Positions 12,621-24,469 of a stretch of 64,000 bases of DNA are shown here, in pieces. The position numbers and the translations under genes are program-made. Source of the stretch: Neckera pumila (lineage: Eukaryota > Streptophyta > Bryopsida > Hypnales > Neckeraceae); assembly GCA_963969595.1 (NCBI GenBank), contig OZ018408.1:37882108-37946107 (forward strand). Reading direction: 5' to 3'. The notes under the pieces were generated by a model. The model saw nothing but the letters and a program-made list of their open reading frames with translations, was not told the DNA's origin and ran no database searches. Numbering within the stretch: the first letter of the stretch is position 1; every line of letters starts with the position of its first letter.

Positions 12621-14408
12621 TTAATATAAAAATGAATGAATGTCATCTAAAATTGCTTTAAAAAAAACTTAGTTTCTTATAGCGTACATCAAAGAATTTG
12701 TATCGAAATATGAAACTTTGGATGGTAAGAAGGGTGGCATCAAGAAAAAAAATTAATTTAAAAAAAATTGGTATATTTGTGTATTTGTAATGTCTCTTCC
12801 TTTGTCAGTAATGATGGATTTTTTTAAATGAAATGAATTTAAATGATTTCTCTCCTTGCAACACAATTGTTGTTGGTTGCAATGCAAAATCTTGGTTTAT
12901 AAAATATAAAAATCTAAGCTAGAACTTAAATTGTTGAAATTAAAGAATTCTTTTTGTGAAAACTACTCACAGTTAATTTCATTTGAGGTATTTTCAATTT
13001 TTTGACTTCAAATTCTATAGATAACTATTAATTACTAGATTTCATTATAAAATTGACAAATTTTGTTTGAAAACCATCATTAAATTATTATCCTAAATTG
13101 ACTTCTTAACCTCTAAAGGGCTAAGGTTGTCCAGATTTTCAAAATTAAAAATTCCTTCTAAAATCGATTTTAGATTGAATATTTATGATTTTTACAAGAA
13201 TTTTTTTCTGTGAGTTCAAAGTATTGAATTCTAATGATCATAATTTTTGAAGATTTTTATGTCCCTTTTTTAATTCAAGGTGCTTTTGAAGGGCCTTTTT
13301 TAAATCATAAATGTTATTTTTTGGAGCCAAATCTATAAATACCTATTGAATATTAGAATATTTACAAAGCAAAATCTTAAAATCTATATTGTACAAGATA
13401 GATTTTAAGATAACTAATACAAGATTCTTCAAAAAAATGATGGATGAAAAAACCAAGGAAAAATCACATTTCTGTATGCTTGGAATGTGTTTTCATTCAT
13501 TTGTTTTCAAAAGTTGAAATTGTGTTCCTTTAGGAATTAAACACCTTAATAATTTTGGAATTCTTGACTTGTTCTTTGGTCTTTAATGGTTCAAATAAAA
13601 CCACCCTTTGAAATCCTTAAGTTTGGCCAAACATATTTATATATTCATACATAATCTTAACTAATGCCACTTTATCACTACGACTATGAGGCATTATGTT
13701 GAAACTTTATATTTTGCAAGACATGGTCAAAATAAGAACTATTGAACTAGTTTGTTAGATTCATATCTTCTATTTTTTTTGAAACAATACAAAACACTTC
13801 ATTTACTGCTTTGAATCCAAGATGCAATTTGTGAGAAATCTTAAACCATCACTATCACTTTATTTTTTAAATCTTTAGATATTCAATTAATAATATGAGA
13901 CATAGTTTTCCTTATGGTGTTTTGTCCTAGAAGAAGCTATAATATTAGAATTATATTTGTTTCAAGTTTCTAGTTTCATATTAAAATATTACTGGAGATT
14001 ATAAGAAAATAAAAGAAAGGTTGCAATTGGTCATTGCTATAATCTCAATCATCTTTATATCCCTATGTATGAAGCAAGTTACAAAATCATCATGCATTTA
14101 TCATGTAAGCCATTGGTGTTACACTCTGATTTCAAAATAGTTTATATCTTTGCAAATAGAGGCAAAAGAATTAACTTTTAAAACTAGTTCCAACCAACCA
14201 GTTGACCAACATTTTTTTGTGCTCTAACTTTGACAAATTAAGGCACATCTATAGGAAACTATTTTTCCTACTAATAGAATTCATTCATTCTATTGTGGCT
14301 TAAATTTTAATTTATATAGAAGTGTCTAACTTGTTTTTATTAAAATACGCCTAGTATATATAAATCTAACTAGTCTTAAAGCTTTATCGTAAATTAAAAG
14401 TATTTCTA
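12621..14408. other. Very AT-rich spacer
   Basis: Nothing coding is supported. This is downstream of the minus-strand PLATZ gene and should include its 3' UTR. Confidence 0.5.
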
Positions 14409-15506
14409 TTATGATTCAGATATCAACTTTTGTTTCTTGCTAAATAATTTTGATTTAGTTATTTTGCTTGTTTTATCTTTTGAATCATTGAAAGGGCGTT
14501 TTCGATTCTCAACATCATTCTGTATTCTTGATATTGATAATTTTAAGGGTTTAATCCACTTTGAAGTTTGTAAGTTATTTTTGTCTGCTTGCATTTTGGA
14601 TGGCGATGTTTGCTCTTCATTATTGTTTTTTGTAACTTCTGATATAATACATATCTCAGTTGATTTAGTTGAAGAGGCTAACTGTTGAGCATTTTGGCAC
14701 AATTCAAGTGCTTTAAGCAAATTTCCAAAAACTTTCTTTTCATCCAACTTTTCTTCAATTTTCTTGTCTCCATCAAATGTTGAAATAGTTTGTTGGCGGG
14801 TTTCATCAATTCCAATGTGTTCTTCTATTTTAGATGCAAGAGTTTTCAAAAATTTCAAATGTTTTAGTTCACGATTAATAGTTGAAGTTTCAGCAATTGG
14901 ATGAATTTTTACACTTTCATTAGCTCTATTCTTCTCCTTATCTTTCAAATTTGGTTTTCTAACAATTTCATGAACATGATTTGATTGTATTGGTCGAATG
15001 GGCAAGCCTGCATCTATCAAACACTTGATAGAACAATATTTGAATTTTGCAGCTCTTGTTTCTTTTCTTCTACAAGTGAGACATTTATTTTTTTTAGCTT
15101 CTTTACAACCTAGTGGAGGTGCCAAGAAATAGTGCCAATGATGATTATATGAATAAGTTGACAGCTCATGTAAAGCACCATAGAATGGTTTCAAAAGTGG
15201 TTCAATAAGCTTTTCTTTTTCGTCCAAAACTTTGATAGAAGGCCTCTCTGATACTTTGTAGATACGAATTTTTTTATGAGTATAATGAGGATTGTCAAGT
15301 CTAAAACATATACTGCAAAGACAACCTTTGTTACAACTTGAGCAAAAGTATTTTGCAGTGTATAATAAATTTGAACTATCTTTGGAATCTTTTGTTTGAT
15401 CCCCATGACCCTCATCACACAAGTGATTAGTGTATTTTAATTTATGAGGTAAGAGACAAAACCATTGAGGAATAATGTCACGAATATTGTGAGTGGAACT
15501 ATCCAT
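14409..15506 (-). CDS. PLATZ-family zinc-binding transcription factor
   Basis: A single uninterrupted frame of 365 codons. The PLATZ pattern is clear: IPQWFCLLPHKL at residues 12-23, C30/H34, then FCSSCNKGCLCSIC at 54-67 followed by H74 and H77, the basic KKIRIYKVSE at 78-87, and CLTC at 142-145 with FKYCSIKC at 155-162. PLATZ proteins are plant-specific zinc-dependent DNA-binding proteins that bind A/T-rich DNA, usually as repressors. This one is longer than typical (200-260 aa), carries a ~35-residue insert rich in aromatic residues and His between the two zinc modules, and has a long Lys/Ser-rich tail. It has no introns and unusually AT-rich codons, unlike other genes in the window, so it may be a retrocopy or a lineage-specific member. 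The ATG is the first in the frame. Confidence 0.85.
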   Translation of the reverse strand: MDSSTHNIRDIIPQWFCLLPHKLKYTNHLCDEGHGDQTKDSKDSSNLLYTAKYFCSSCNKGCLCSICFRLDNPHYTHKKIRIYKVSERPSIKVLDEKEKLIEPLLKPFYGALHELSTYSYNHHWHYFLAPPLGCKEAKKNKCLTCRRKETRAAKFKYCSIKCLIDAGLPIRPIQSNHVHEIVRKPNLKDKEKNRANESVKIHPIAETSTINRELKHLKFLKTLASKIEEHIGIDETRQQTISTFDGDKKIEEKLDEKKVFGNLLKALELCQNAQQLASSTKSTEICIISEVTKNNNEEQTSPSKMQADKNNLQTSKWIKPLKLSISRIQNDVENRKRPFNDSKDKTSKITKSKLFSKKQKLISES

Positions 15507-16957
15507 TGCTTTAATTTACTAATAAAAAGGCACACAATTTTGATTCAAAATATGTTTTATCAATGGATTTATACAATAAAGTAAAACAATGGCAAAATAT
15601 CTATATATCTATATATATATATATATATATATTATAATAAGAGATGTAAAGTAAAAGCATACTAAAGTTCCATAAAATCCATTGTAATGTAAAAATTACT
15701 AGATCAAAAGTAAAAGAATAAAAGGAAGTCCAAATCATTCAATGGACCTTTTTCATTTGCAAGCTTTTGACCACAAAGACAATTCCACATAGAATTCAAT
15801 GCTTAACCTTTGTGACCATGAAATCAAGCCTAAAATCCTCTATTCTATATCATCCATTTTGTTGCTATTATGAGTGGAATTCATTCACTTATTTTTATTT
15901 TATAGAGATAGAGATAAATTCACATGTCTAATATATATTCTAATGATGATAAGTAAGTTGAAATTAGTCTAGCTAGTTTTTTGAGTGACCTTTAGGTTTT
16001 CTATTTAGGCAAATATAGAATTCACTTTGTGACCATGGGATCCATTTGAAGCCACAACTAAAATGATGGAATGAAAACTAATAGAATTTTGAAGGCACAA
16101 AAAAAATAATGAAATTTGAAACCACAACCAAAAAAGTGGAATGAAACTAGAACAAAAATAACGGATTTTTGAAGTCATTGTTACAACTAAAATTGAAGCC
16201 AACTGGTTAATGTCTTTTTAATTAAGGGAGTTGAAAAGTTTTTTGAAGAAACCAATGAGAACCTTTCAAATCAATAAAGTGAAATAGCCAAGGGTGCCAA
16301 AATTTGGAATTAAAAAAATGAAAAGGTTGAAAGGTTTTTTTTTAGGCAACTAATGGGATTTACAATAGTTTCTATGATGAAGGCACTTGTGCAGAACTTC
16401 ATCACTGCCAAAAGATTTGCACTTTTTCTAAAGATTTGCACCTTTTCTAAAGCTAGTACCACCAACCATTTTGGACGGCTTCAATACCTATGGTAGCCAA
16501 AGTCTCCCAAGCTAGTAACAAAGGACAAAATATTTATTGGGATGTCACTAGTAAGGAGTTCTAATAAAATTGTGACTTTTTTTCTAAAAATTTCAAATTT
16601 CCATAAATTTTAGTAAAAAAATAACAAATATTCATATTGAATATAAACCAAGCTCTAAAATCTAAAATTTTCAAAGTGCAAGTACACCGTAGTACAAAAG
16701 ATTAATGGTGTAAAGAACTTTTTTATATATCAATCTATATTTAGAAATGTGGTTAGAGATTGTCAATCTCTAACTTTTTTAAAATTTGAATTTTTGGTAC
16801 TTTCAACGTAAGTGGGCAATTTCTGGACTTGTTATCTTGCTATAAGTAGAAATTTGGCATTCCATGGTTACACGTCCAAAGTTCAAGTTGCAATAAAATA
16901 TTGAATTTTAAGAATTTTTCAAAACTTCAAATTGTAGTAGAAACTAGGCTTGATTAA
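15507..16957. other. AT-rich spacer with TA microsatellite
   Basis: Upstream region of the PLATZ gene. A (TA)n tract lies at about 15604-15632. No gene is supported. Confidence 0.55.
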
Positions 16958-17471
16958 CCCCTAAGCACTCAAGCGACCATTTTATGGTCGCTGCCCGACT
17001 TCAGGCAAAATTTTTGGCCAAAAAAAAATTAAATTTTTTTTTTTTTTTTTTGGGGAGGCAAAAGATTGGGTTGTCTATCAATATTTATACTCAAAACTCA
17101 AATCACTACGGTCAAATAAAAACTATAAGAGAAATAGCACAAAGTGTCTAAATTTGCCTAGTGTTGAAAAACTTATTATATGGGAAAAGTATTGGTGTTC
17201 TCATTACTAGATCTCATGCATTTTTTCACAAGTCAATAGAAAAAACTCAATTGCTAAAAATTGAAATTGTATTTTTGGTGAATTTTTGAAGTTATATCTT
17301 CAAAATTCATTTAAAAAAAATCTAAAATTCATTTTACAATTTTGATTGTATAGATGCTTTCTACTTTTTGTGCTTCACATTAGCTTCTTTGATGCGAACT
17401 TCAAAAAAGTTCTAGAACTTATATTTTATAACACATTTGTATTTTGTCCAAACCCCTTAGGCTTTTAGGGG
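16958..17471. repeat. TTAA-flanked foldback element, 514 bp
   Basis: It starts right after TTAA at 16954 with CCCCTAAGCACTCAAGC and ends GCTTTTAGGGG followed by TTAG. The terminal CCCCTAA inverted repeat and TTAA target match the piggyBac superfamily rule. The interior is AT-rich and non-coding apart from a GC-richer patch near the left end (GGTCGCTGCCCGACTTCAGG). Confidence 0.55.
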
Positions 17472-17706
17472 TTAGTTTCATTTCAATAGTTGGGCTCAAA
17501 TCCAAAAATGATCCTTATTATGAAAAAATCCGATCAAGAGAAAGGAGCTTCTAGGGTTGATTGTATCAAGAATAAGGAGCTTGAAGTTGTCATGATACAC
17601 AAGGAGATCTATGCTTTTAGAATCTTTGTTTGATTAAAAAAACTACAACCATCACAAAAGAACTTTTGGGTATCCCCACCTGCATTTGAGTACCCTTGAT
17701 CTATCA

Positions 17707-17794
17707 ACACAAGTCTTGGATGAAAAATTGCTTTATCTATGTCTCCTGCAACACAAGTCTTGGATGAAAAATTGCTTTTCTATGTCTCCTGCAA
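17707..17794 (+). repeat. 44-bp direct tandem duplication
   Basis: Two adjacent 44-bp copies begin ACACAAGTCTTGGATGAAAA and end ATGTCTCCTGCA, with a single small difference between them. They lie about 230 bp beyond the stop codon of the ARMC7-like gene and have no known function. Confidence 0.85.
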
Positions 17795-18022
17795 TGGTTC
17801 ACATCTGTAGATCGGACCCTAAAGGTCTGCATTGTCCTTCTAAGGTTACCAGAGCATGTGGAAATCCAAAACACTGTTGAGGGCCCAAGAATATAAGCTC
17901 TAAGCAAGGACTCATCTTGTGTCAGAGGGTTAGAACACCTCATTTTTGGGAAGAACATTCCTAGATACATGGCTCTCATCACTTTAAGTGGGACCATATA
18001 CAACTGCTGAACAAATGTTATG

Positions 18023-19785
18023 TTATGTTCTGTGTACGTGAGTAACAAGAAACGATTGTGCTAAATTGCTGAATCTAATATTCACAGCTCCCACACTAGC
18101 GTATTTGTTCATGCACTCCAAGACTTCTGGTTTCAAAATGTCTGCAAGGACGATGTCAAATCAACACAATTAGTGACAAATGTATAAGACCTAGTGGTCA
18201 CAATGCACAGAACTAGTTTCACTTTAAAAAACAACTCAACTCGTGTTACTGCATATTAAATACCTTTCTTGGTTGCAGGGGTGCAGAGGTAATATAATGT
18301 CGCAATGGCCGATAGAACCTGAATAAGCCAACCCGAGCTATCAATTGTCTCTGATGCGGTGAAGCTCAACAGAGACATCCCCGAACCCACAGTATGCACA
18401 CTACAGTAGGAATATTCTATTGAAGATTGACTGCAGATTGAAGACTCTTGGAGTCGGAAACAAATCCTTCTTATTGAATTAGAATATTTTGAAGAAATTT
18501 TTAGGACAACCAAAGAAAGTTCTTACGTTCTTACCGTGTTTTCAACGGGGCTTGATAACGACTGAATAATCAGAGGTATTCCACCGTTCTCCACCACAAT
18601 AGCAGCATTTGTAGAATCTACAAAAGATATCTGTAATATGTAAATCGCTAAAACCACCATGAACTTGTGATGAGGTATTCTCCACAACGTAAACTGAATT
18701 CAACAGCAAACAGTCGAGAAATCGCTGTAAAAAATTCGAACAAGTATGCAGCCAAAAAGAAACGTGGCACCTCACCAGGAATACAGTTGCAAATTCCCCC
18801 TAAAGCATATTCAACCAGCTTCTCATTAGACTCCGTCAAGCAGTCCAAGAACAAGTCCAGAACATTGAGCTGTAAAGAAACAAGAGTCACGAATATCATC
18901 AGGGATAGATACACGTTTCAGTGTGCAAGGTAGAGAGCCGGAACCTCGTTGAAAGACATGCAAAAATTGCTTCCATGTAAACCAGAGGCAATATAGATGG
19001 CAAAGCAGTCTAGGTTCCTCCTACACGTTGAAACACTCGAAGTTGACACAGGAATACGTACCGAGCGGAGATATTCGAAGTTAAAAGGATCATACGCAAA
19101 GTTGGCCAGATGCGCTACCACTTGCTCTTTCGCTTCTGTAGTCAACCAAAGAATGCACCAAGATCGGCTGTGATCGCAAATTTCAAAGGTTTTATCGACC
19201 TAATGCTCCATTGAAACATTAACCGTACGAAATTCTTGGCAGCAAAAATTCCTTACGCAAGTCTAAGCATACCACGATTCATGCAAGACTACATCAGTTG
19301 TACCTTCACGAACAGTTTGTTGAAACTCCGTTACAAGGTCCTGCATGTAGCCAGTGCCATGCCCGGTCAGCCTTTCGTTGCGCTTAGGAAGACAAAAAGA
19401 CAACAGTCACTGAAACCCTACAAAAAATTCGACACAGAAAATCGACCCGGATAACAATAAAACGTTCTCTGATTTCAAGTTCAGTAACAATTTGAACGTT
19501 TTTTGTGGCGTTTTTCAATTTCCGCATGTATACTATCAGCTTAAGAACACATTTGCAAAAACAGAATTGAAAAAAACAGTCTTGGACCATTAAAAACGCA
19601 TTTAAAAACCGGAACAAAACGGGAAATTCTGTATTATCGATAACCCTGAACATCGACACAACGATGGAACTCAGAAGCAGAGGCAAGACGAAATTAAGAG
19701 TTGTGAGCAGTGCCTGCAGGTATTGGTCGCGGGAGGTGCCATACTTGCCAGTGCGCTCCTTTTGACGAACCGCATTACTGAACAT
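18023..19785 (-). CDS. Armadillo repeat protein of the ARMC7 family
   Basis: Seven minus-strand coding exons fit: 19714-19785, 19304-19340, 19062-19135, 18776-18869, 18535-18617, 18264-18318 and 18023-18141. They total 534 nt, giving 177 residues with consistent phases. The protein reads [13 protein letters not shown] at the start, then [65 protein letters not shown] and FSNLAQSFL near the end, which closely follows animal and plant ARMC7. The length matches the family (about 180-200 aa). It is a short solenoid of armadillo helices; ARMC7 has been linked to the spliceosome, but its plant role is little studied. Intron 1 must use a GC donor (CAG|GCACTG); all others are GT-AG. Confidence 0.87.
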
Positions 19786-19810
19786 GATGTCCTCCTTCAC
19801 TCTGCTCCAC

Positions 19811-19906
19811 TTTAGGGTTTCTCTAGCAAGCGATTCGCCGATGTCTTCGAGATAGGTGATGGTCGTGAGGGCTGCGCGCTCCTCGACTCTAAACCCTAAA
19901 CCCTAA
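19811..19906. promoter_or_regulatory. Telobox motifs in ARMC7 upstream region
   Basis: A double telobox, AAACCCTAAACCCTAA, lies at 19891-19906, and the reverse form TTAGGGTTTC at 19811-19820. Both are within about 120 bp upstream of the ARMC7 start codon, probably in the promoter or 5' UTR. Teloboxes (AAACCCTAA) are common in plant housekeeping and translation-related promoters and are bound by telomere-repeat-binding MYB factors and linked to Polycomb recruitment. Confidence 0.7.
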
Positions 19907-20198
19907 GTCCTTCTATGAGTACGTATCCGCAGTTGTAGATACAGTTATTGTTTCCTTCTCTTGTACAACTTGGTTAATATGTCAATGGTTTAAATTGTCG
20001 GTATTCTTTCTTATAACAGCACCCAGAGCTTGCGCAACAATTTTTCACTTCAAAAAGATACGACATCGATTACCCGGCATGTATCATGCTCAACAATAAA
20101 CCCTAATTTGTGAGCCACTAAGGTTTAGCAAAGAGGGTCAGGCGGAAATAGCACTATCTCTCACTATTTGTATGCTCGACTAGTCCACCAGCGCATAA

Positions 20199-20605
20199 GA
20201 GCATCCCCACTCCAACTCAACAAGTGGCTCAAACTAGGCAAATGGCCGTGCCCGGCCATCATGAGTGCCCCACGGCACACGCACGGCGAGGGCCAAAAAA
20301 TGGCCGGGCACGACCAAATTTGAAGAGCACCCGACCAAATGAAGAGTCTTGCTTGCGGCTCGGCATGAGTTATTTTAACTTTATTTCCAAGTTTCGAGAG
20401 ACCTTTTCATTTATTCCCCAAGTTTCGAGAGACCTTTTCATTAATGAATGTCTTTCCCCGAGTAGGAATTCATGAGGTAGCACTTGGGGGCTGTGTAAAC
20501 CCGGTTTCCCGTGTTCGTAACCCGTATTGCCGTGGGGCACATGGGCCGGGCTTGGTCAAATGACACTCTAAATTCTCCCTGGCCGTGCCTGGAGTGGGGA
20601 TGCTC
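20199..20605. mobile_element. PIF/Harbinger-like MITE, 407 bp
   Basis: Terminal inverted repeats read GAGCATCCCCACTCC, with an exact inverse at the right end (GGAGTGGGGATGCTC). TAA flanks both sides (20196-20198 and 20606-20608), the 3-bp target duplication expected for PIF/Harbinger. Subterminal GC-rich blocks (GCCCCACGGCAC / GCCGTGGGGCAC) are also inverted. It encodes no transposase. A diverged relative lies at 33541-33910. Confidence 0.85.
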
Positions 20606-20734
20606 TAAGCAAAGCCTCTTGCAGACAGTGGTTGTCGGCAGAGGCAAAAGCACAAGGCAACCAATTGAAGTTAAACCAATACAAGAGACGAAAACGGAAA
20701 CTACCGAGTTGCAAATTGCAAGTAAGGTGGGTAC

Positions 20735-20968
20735 GCCAGGGAGGACTGACCCCTCTATTGCCCAGTCAAAGGGTAAATGTAAAAACTGCCCCCTGTTTTG
20801 TGCCGCTTAAATTTTGTATTTCTTCACGTCTCCTAACTAATTCGGGGCCTCTGATTGCAAATATGAATTCAGAAATTGTAAATTTTATCAAATGTGGAAA
20901 ATAAATAATTTCAATTTTTTCTACAAGGATAAAACTCAGGGTGAATACAGGGGTCAATTCTCCCTGGC
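20735..20968. mobile_element. Foldback MITE nested inside another MITE
   Basis: The ends are GCCAGGGAGGACTGACCCCT and its near-inverse AGGGGTCAATTCTCCCTGGC. It splits the left end of a second element: AAGGTGGGTAC lies to its left and GGATACACCCAAAACCGCC resumes to its right. The terminal CAGGG motif suggests a hAT-type element, though an exact 8-bp target duplication is not visible. Confidence 0.6.
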
Positions 20969-21247
20969 CATGTGGATACACCCAAAACCGCCACAAATTG
21001 GTACTATGCCTAGTTACTATTGCTAGGCAGGTCAGATTTTCATATTGTCTTGTTGGCAAGTGAAAAGAGGTTCCAACGCAACAAAGAATAAAGCATTTGG
21101 ATATTGTATGCAAAAGTTATTAAAGAACAAAGTTTGGTTAGTCTAAAAGCATTTCTTCCACATAGGTATAGAATCGATTTTGGAGAGGTACAGAGTATAT
21201 AGATGGTGGTTTAAGGTCAGTGGCGCATTTGGATGTACCTACCTTAT
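20969..21247. repeat. Foldback element, copy 1 of GGTGGGTACAYCC family
   Basis: It is very similar to 30843-31102 throughout: ACCGCCACAAATTRGTA, TGCAAAAGTTATTAA, GAACAAAGTTTGGTT and CATTTGGRTGTACC. The right end is TGTACCTACCTTAT. The left end was interrupted by the element at 20735-20968. Confidence 0.75.
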
Positions 21248-21249
21248 CA

Positions 21250-22840
21250 CTCCCCAAATAAATATGTGTTTTCTTTGTATAACTCTTCCTTTAGTACCAA
21301 TACAATCCTATGTTTGATTATTATATAAAAATCACTATGTGACAATTGTAGAATGCTACTATCCTATGTGAAGGTCAAATTTAGTATAAATTTTTCAATT
21401 TTGTAAAAAAGTACCACACGTCATCTTGTTAATGATGTGAGGTGACATCAATCCCTAAAAATTTAATGTGAAAATTCAATATTGGCACCTGAGTGCAAAA
21501 TTAAACCTTTATGTATGGTATTCTTAAATATCTACATATCACAATTCTACTACACATAAGAAATGATTCTTAACCCCTCTACGTCCCAGCAACAGAAAAA
21601 ATCTTCCTCTCGATTTTGCAAAGAGCAGCAATGGTAGTAGATCACTGGAGATTCAGAAAATTCCAAAACGTACTAGTTGGAGGTGACCTCTTGAATCGCG
21701 AAACGTAATTGCTAAAATGATTCAAGACCAATGAATCGCTTGGAGTGCACCAGATTTTGAATATAGTATTCTTAGACATGGTGGTTTTGGGGTTTGTTTC
21801 CAAAATGTGACTAGGTGTATCCTATAAGGTCGTTGGAACAACTAGGAATGCTTGTAATGTGTCTGTCTCCAAGTATGGTGCTTCCGCCTGCAATCGGTGG
21901 CTCGTGCTTCTTGCCTGCAAACACTGTGAAGTTCTTTGTATTCTAGTCATTTGTCGCAGTGGTGATGGTGCTGAAAATTCACGTGGGCATGCAAATGTAC
22001 TAGAAAATGGGTAGGAGCCTATAGATTCTGCAGACCAACAAGCTTGTAGGTGAACCTTAAGGGAGTAAATTCTTTCCGTCCAAGAATATACAAGGTGTGA
22101 ATTGACTTTTTTTTGGTAAATTAAAATTTACATTAGACAATAACTGGCATAAGTGACAAGCAGACACCAAAGGTAGGGACAATGAACAATAAGGGGCAGA
22201 TGATTGATAACAAGGGAAGAAAAGATAGGATAAGATGGCACAAAAGTAGATGAAATGACACAAAAGTGATGAAAAATTCAAAGTAGCTAAAAAAAAAGTT
22301 TTAAATGGTGAATGAAAAGGGTAGACAAAAATGGGTGGACAATTGGTGGCATTATAAAAAATTTGAACCCTCTCAAAGCACCCTACAACTCCTCAAAAAG
22401 GACCTCAATTGACTCATTAAAGTATACACATGAAAAATGCAAGGGTATTCCCCTATTTCCACCTACTCAAAAGAAAAAATGCAATGATGATAAGACAATT
22501 GTGGGCAATTCCATTGGCCTTTCTAGTTGGATACCATTCAAATTCTAATGCTAAAAAATAAGGCAACTATACATTCATGATGGTACTTATGGGTACCAAA
22601 TTATAAAATTGGTTTTGTTCAATACTCAATTTAGTCAACTCAACTATAGAATACTTTATTAAATGAATGCAAACTATAACATTCAACACTTGTATGACAA
22701 AAATAAGTCATACAAGGTAAGGGTATCTCACGTACATCTCCAACTAGGCTCATTATATTAAAGTGTTGTCAAAATTAAAAAGCTTCCTCAATATATTGAA
22801 GAGTTGTATGAGATAGCTTTGGCAGAGCTCAATGAACTAT
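21250..22840. other. AT-rich spacer
   Basis: No supported gene or RNA. Short frames such as 22312-22548 have AT-driven composition and no recognisable domain. Confidence 0.5.
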
Positions 22841-23431
22841 TCTCTACATTTATCCTTCAGGTTTTGCAAAGAAATGGTAAAATTTACCTTGGTGAGACCG
22901 TTGGTGGACTTTTGCATGCTTTAGGCTGCATGATCCGCGACTAGTGTGAGAAGAGGAGCATAGAGATGAACATAAATATTGATAAGTTTACATCTTTGAT
23001 GATCCACGTTTTAAAAAAGCTTGCACATCATATTTAATCTTGGTGCAGCACTCTGCAAAGGCTTGAATTGGTCAAAAATGAAAGACTATCATTGGCCTTA
23101 CTCTAAATAAAACCCATGCTATCCTCGCTCAAGATTTTATGAGCTGAAGTGACATGTGTGGCTGTCAGATGCAATTGACATTCTTTGTTGTTTACAATTT
23201 CGGTGTCCATGCTTAGCAAAAGTTATACAACTTAAGCGTTTCTGATTTTGAAACTTGTTTTGATGCATTTGGGAAGTTTGTTAGATTTGATGAACACACC
23301 TCAAAGAATCACAAGGTTGATTTCAAGCACTATGAGCTACAGAAATTGTGCAGACCTATGACGTTTTATCACCCCAACGTTGTCGCCACATTCGAGACAT
23401 ACTTTACTCACCAAACAAAATAGAGTCGTGA

Positions 23432-23602
23432 CACTACAAGAAATCAGTGTCCACATTGACACGTCTGAATTGACAAAAATGTTTGAATTGACATAATTTT
23501 GTCAAAAAAATGTCCGAATTGACATAAAATTGACAAAATAATGTCTGAATTGACAAAAAACTGACAAAAGAATGTCCGAATTGACACTACTTCCTTGTAG
23601 TG
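23432..23602. mobile_element. CACTA-type MITE, copy 1 (171 bp)
   Basis: It runs from CACTACAAGAAATCAGTGTC to GACACTACTTCCTTGTAGTG and is flanked by the 3-bp duplication TGA on both sides (23429-23431, 23603-23605), as expected for CACTA (En/Spm) elements. The interior repeats short units of the form TGTCCGAATTGACA. It sits inside the decayed recombinase. Confidence 0.88.
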
Positions 23603-23722
23603 TGAAAAAATTGAAAAAGGAATTTGTCCCTTGTTTCACAAAGCAATTGATGGAATATTGAGAATATCTGGTGTCGTAAGTGCCTTCCTGAATATCTCAT
23701 TCTTGATCTTGATTAATGCCAC

Positions 23723-23802
23723 CACTACGAGGGAGCAATGTCAATTTGGACATTCTAGTCAATTAGGACGTGTCAATTTGGACAATGTTTTCTTTTAGCG
23801 TG
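23723..23802. mobile_element. CACTA-type MITE, short copy 2
   Basis: It starts CACTACGAGGGAGCAATGTC and ends GTTTTCTTTTAGCGTG, the same ends as copy 3 with a much shorter interior (about 80 bp). The end has mutated from GTAGTG to GCGTG, and no clean target duplication is left. Orientation is opposite to copy 1. Confidence 0.65.
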
Positions 23803-24469
23803 CTGGTGTCGATTCCTTTTGGTTTGATTTATGCAAGAAGTGCCAATTCTTTTTTATCTAATCTGTTGCAACTTAATTGATTGATGCATATTTTTGATGT
23901 TCATTTTTTTATATGCTTTTGATGTTTACTTTTTTGTTATAGTAGTATTCTAAGAGCTGAAATTAGACTAAAGTCTATTGCAAAATGGCTAAAACTCATG
24001 GTAGAAGACATTCTTGGCTACAATGTAAGTAACATAACAAACAAAAGTGCTAAATGTAATTCACAGTTGTCAAGCGATTGAATGCTATAGGGATTCCAGC
24101 CAAGATTGGCTTAAAGTTGACCAAACACACGTCACGTGAAAGTTATATGAGGTACGATACTAATGCTGAAGGTATAGAGATGCGAGCCTTGCAAAACATT
24201 GCAAGCATTGTTCCTAGAGCTGGTGGTGACATCTCTTGGAGTGCCGCTTTGCAATCACAAACAACAACAATATGAAGAAATTGTAATGGAAGGTCAACAT
24301 TGTCAAAACCTCTGTCTATAGAAAGACCGCCATCTCCATCTACCAATATTGTGGTTTTGGTGGGCAGTTGCTACAGATACCTCATTTGAAGCGGCTAGCA
24401 CCTTCAAATTCTGACAAGAGTGCTATTCTTCAACACCAATCTTCTCCAGATTCCAATTGGTGGAAAAAC

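Larger units (their letters stand above)
22840..24345 (+). pseudogene. Decayed Crypton-like tyrosine recombinase
   Basis: Translated fragments in shifting frames resemble the DUF3504/Crypton tyrosine recombinase fold. An N-terminal part around 22850-22940 reads YLGETVGGLLHALGCMIRD, an arm motif is near 23200, and a middle block at 23250-23410 reads GKFVRFDEHTSKNHK then FKHYELQKLCRPMTFYHPN. A C-terminal part at 24078-24200 reads KHTSRESYMRYDTNAEG, like the conserved H..S.....Y end of the catalytic domain. Several in-frame stops break it, and a CACTA MITE has inserted at 23432-23602. Family recognition is from remembered domain pattern only. Confidence 0.45.
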
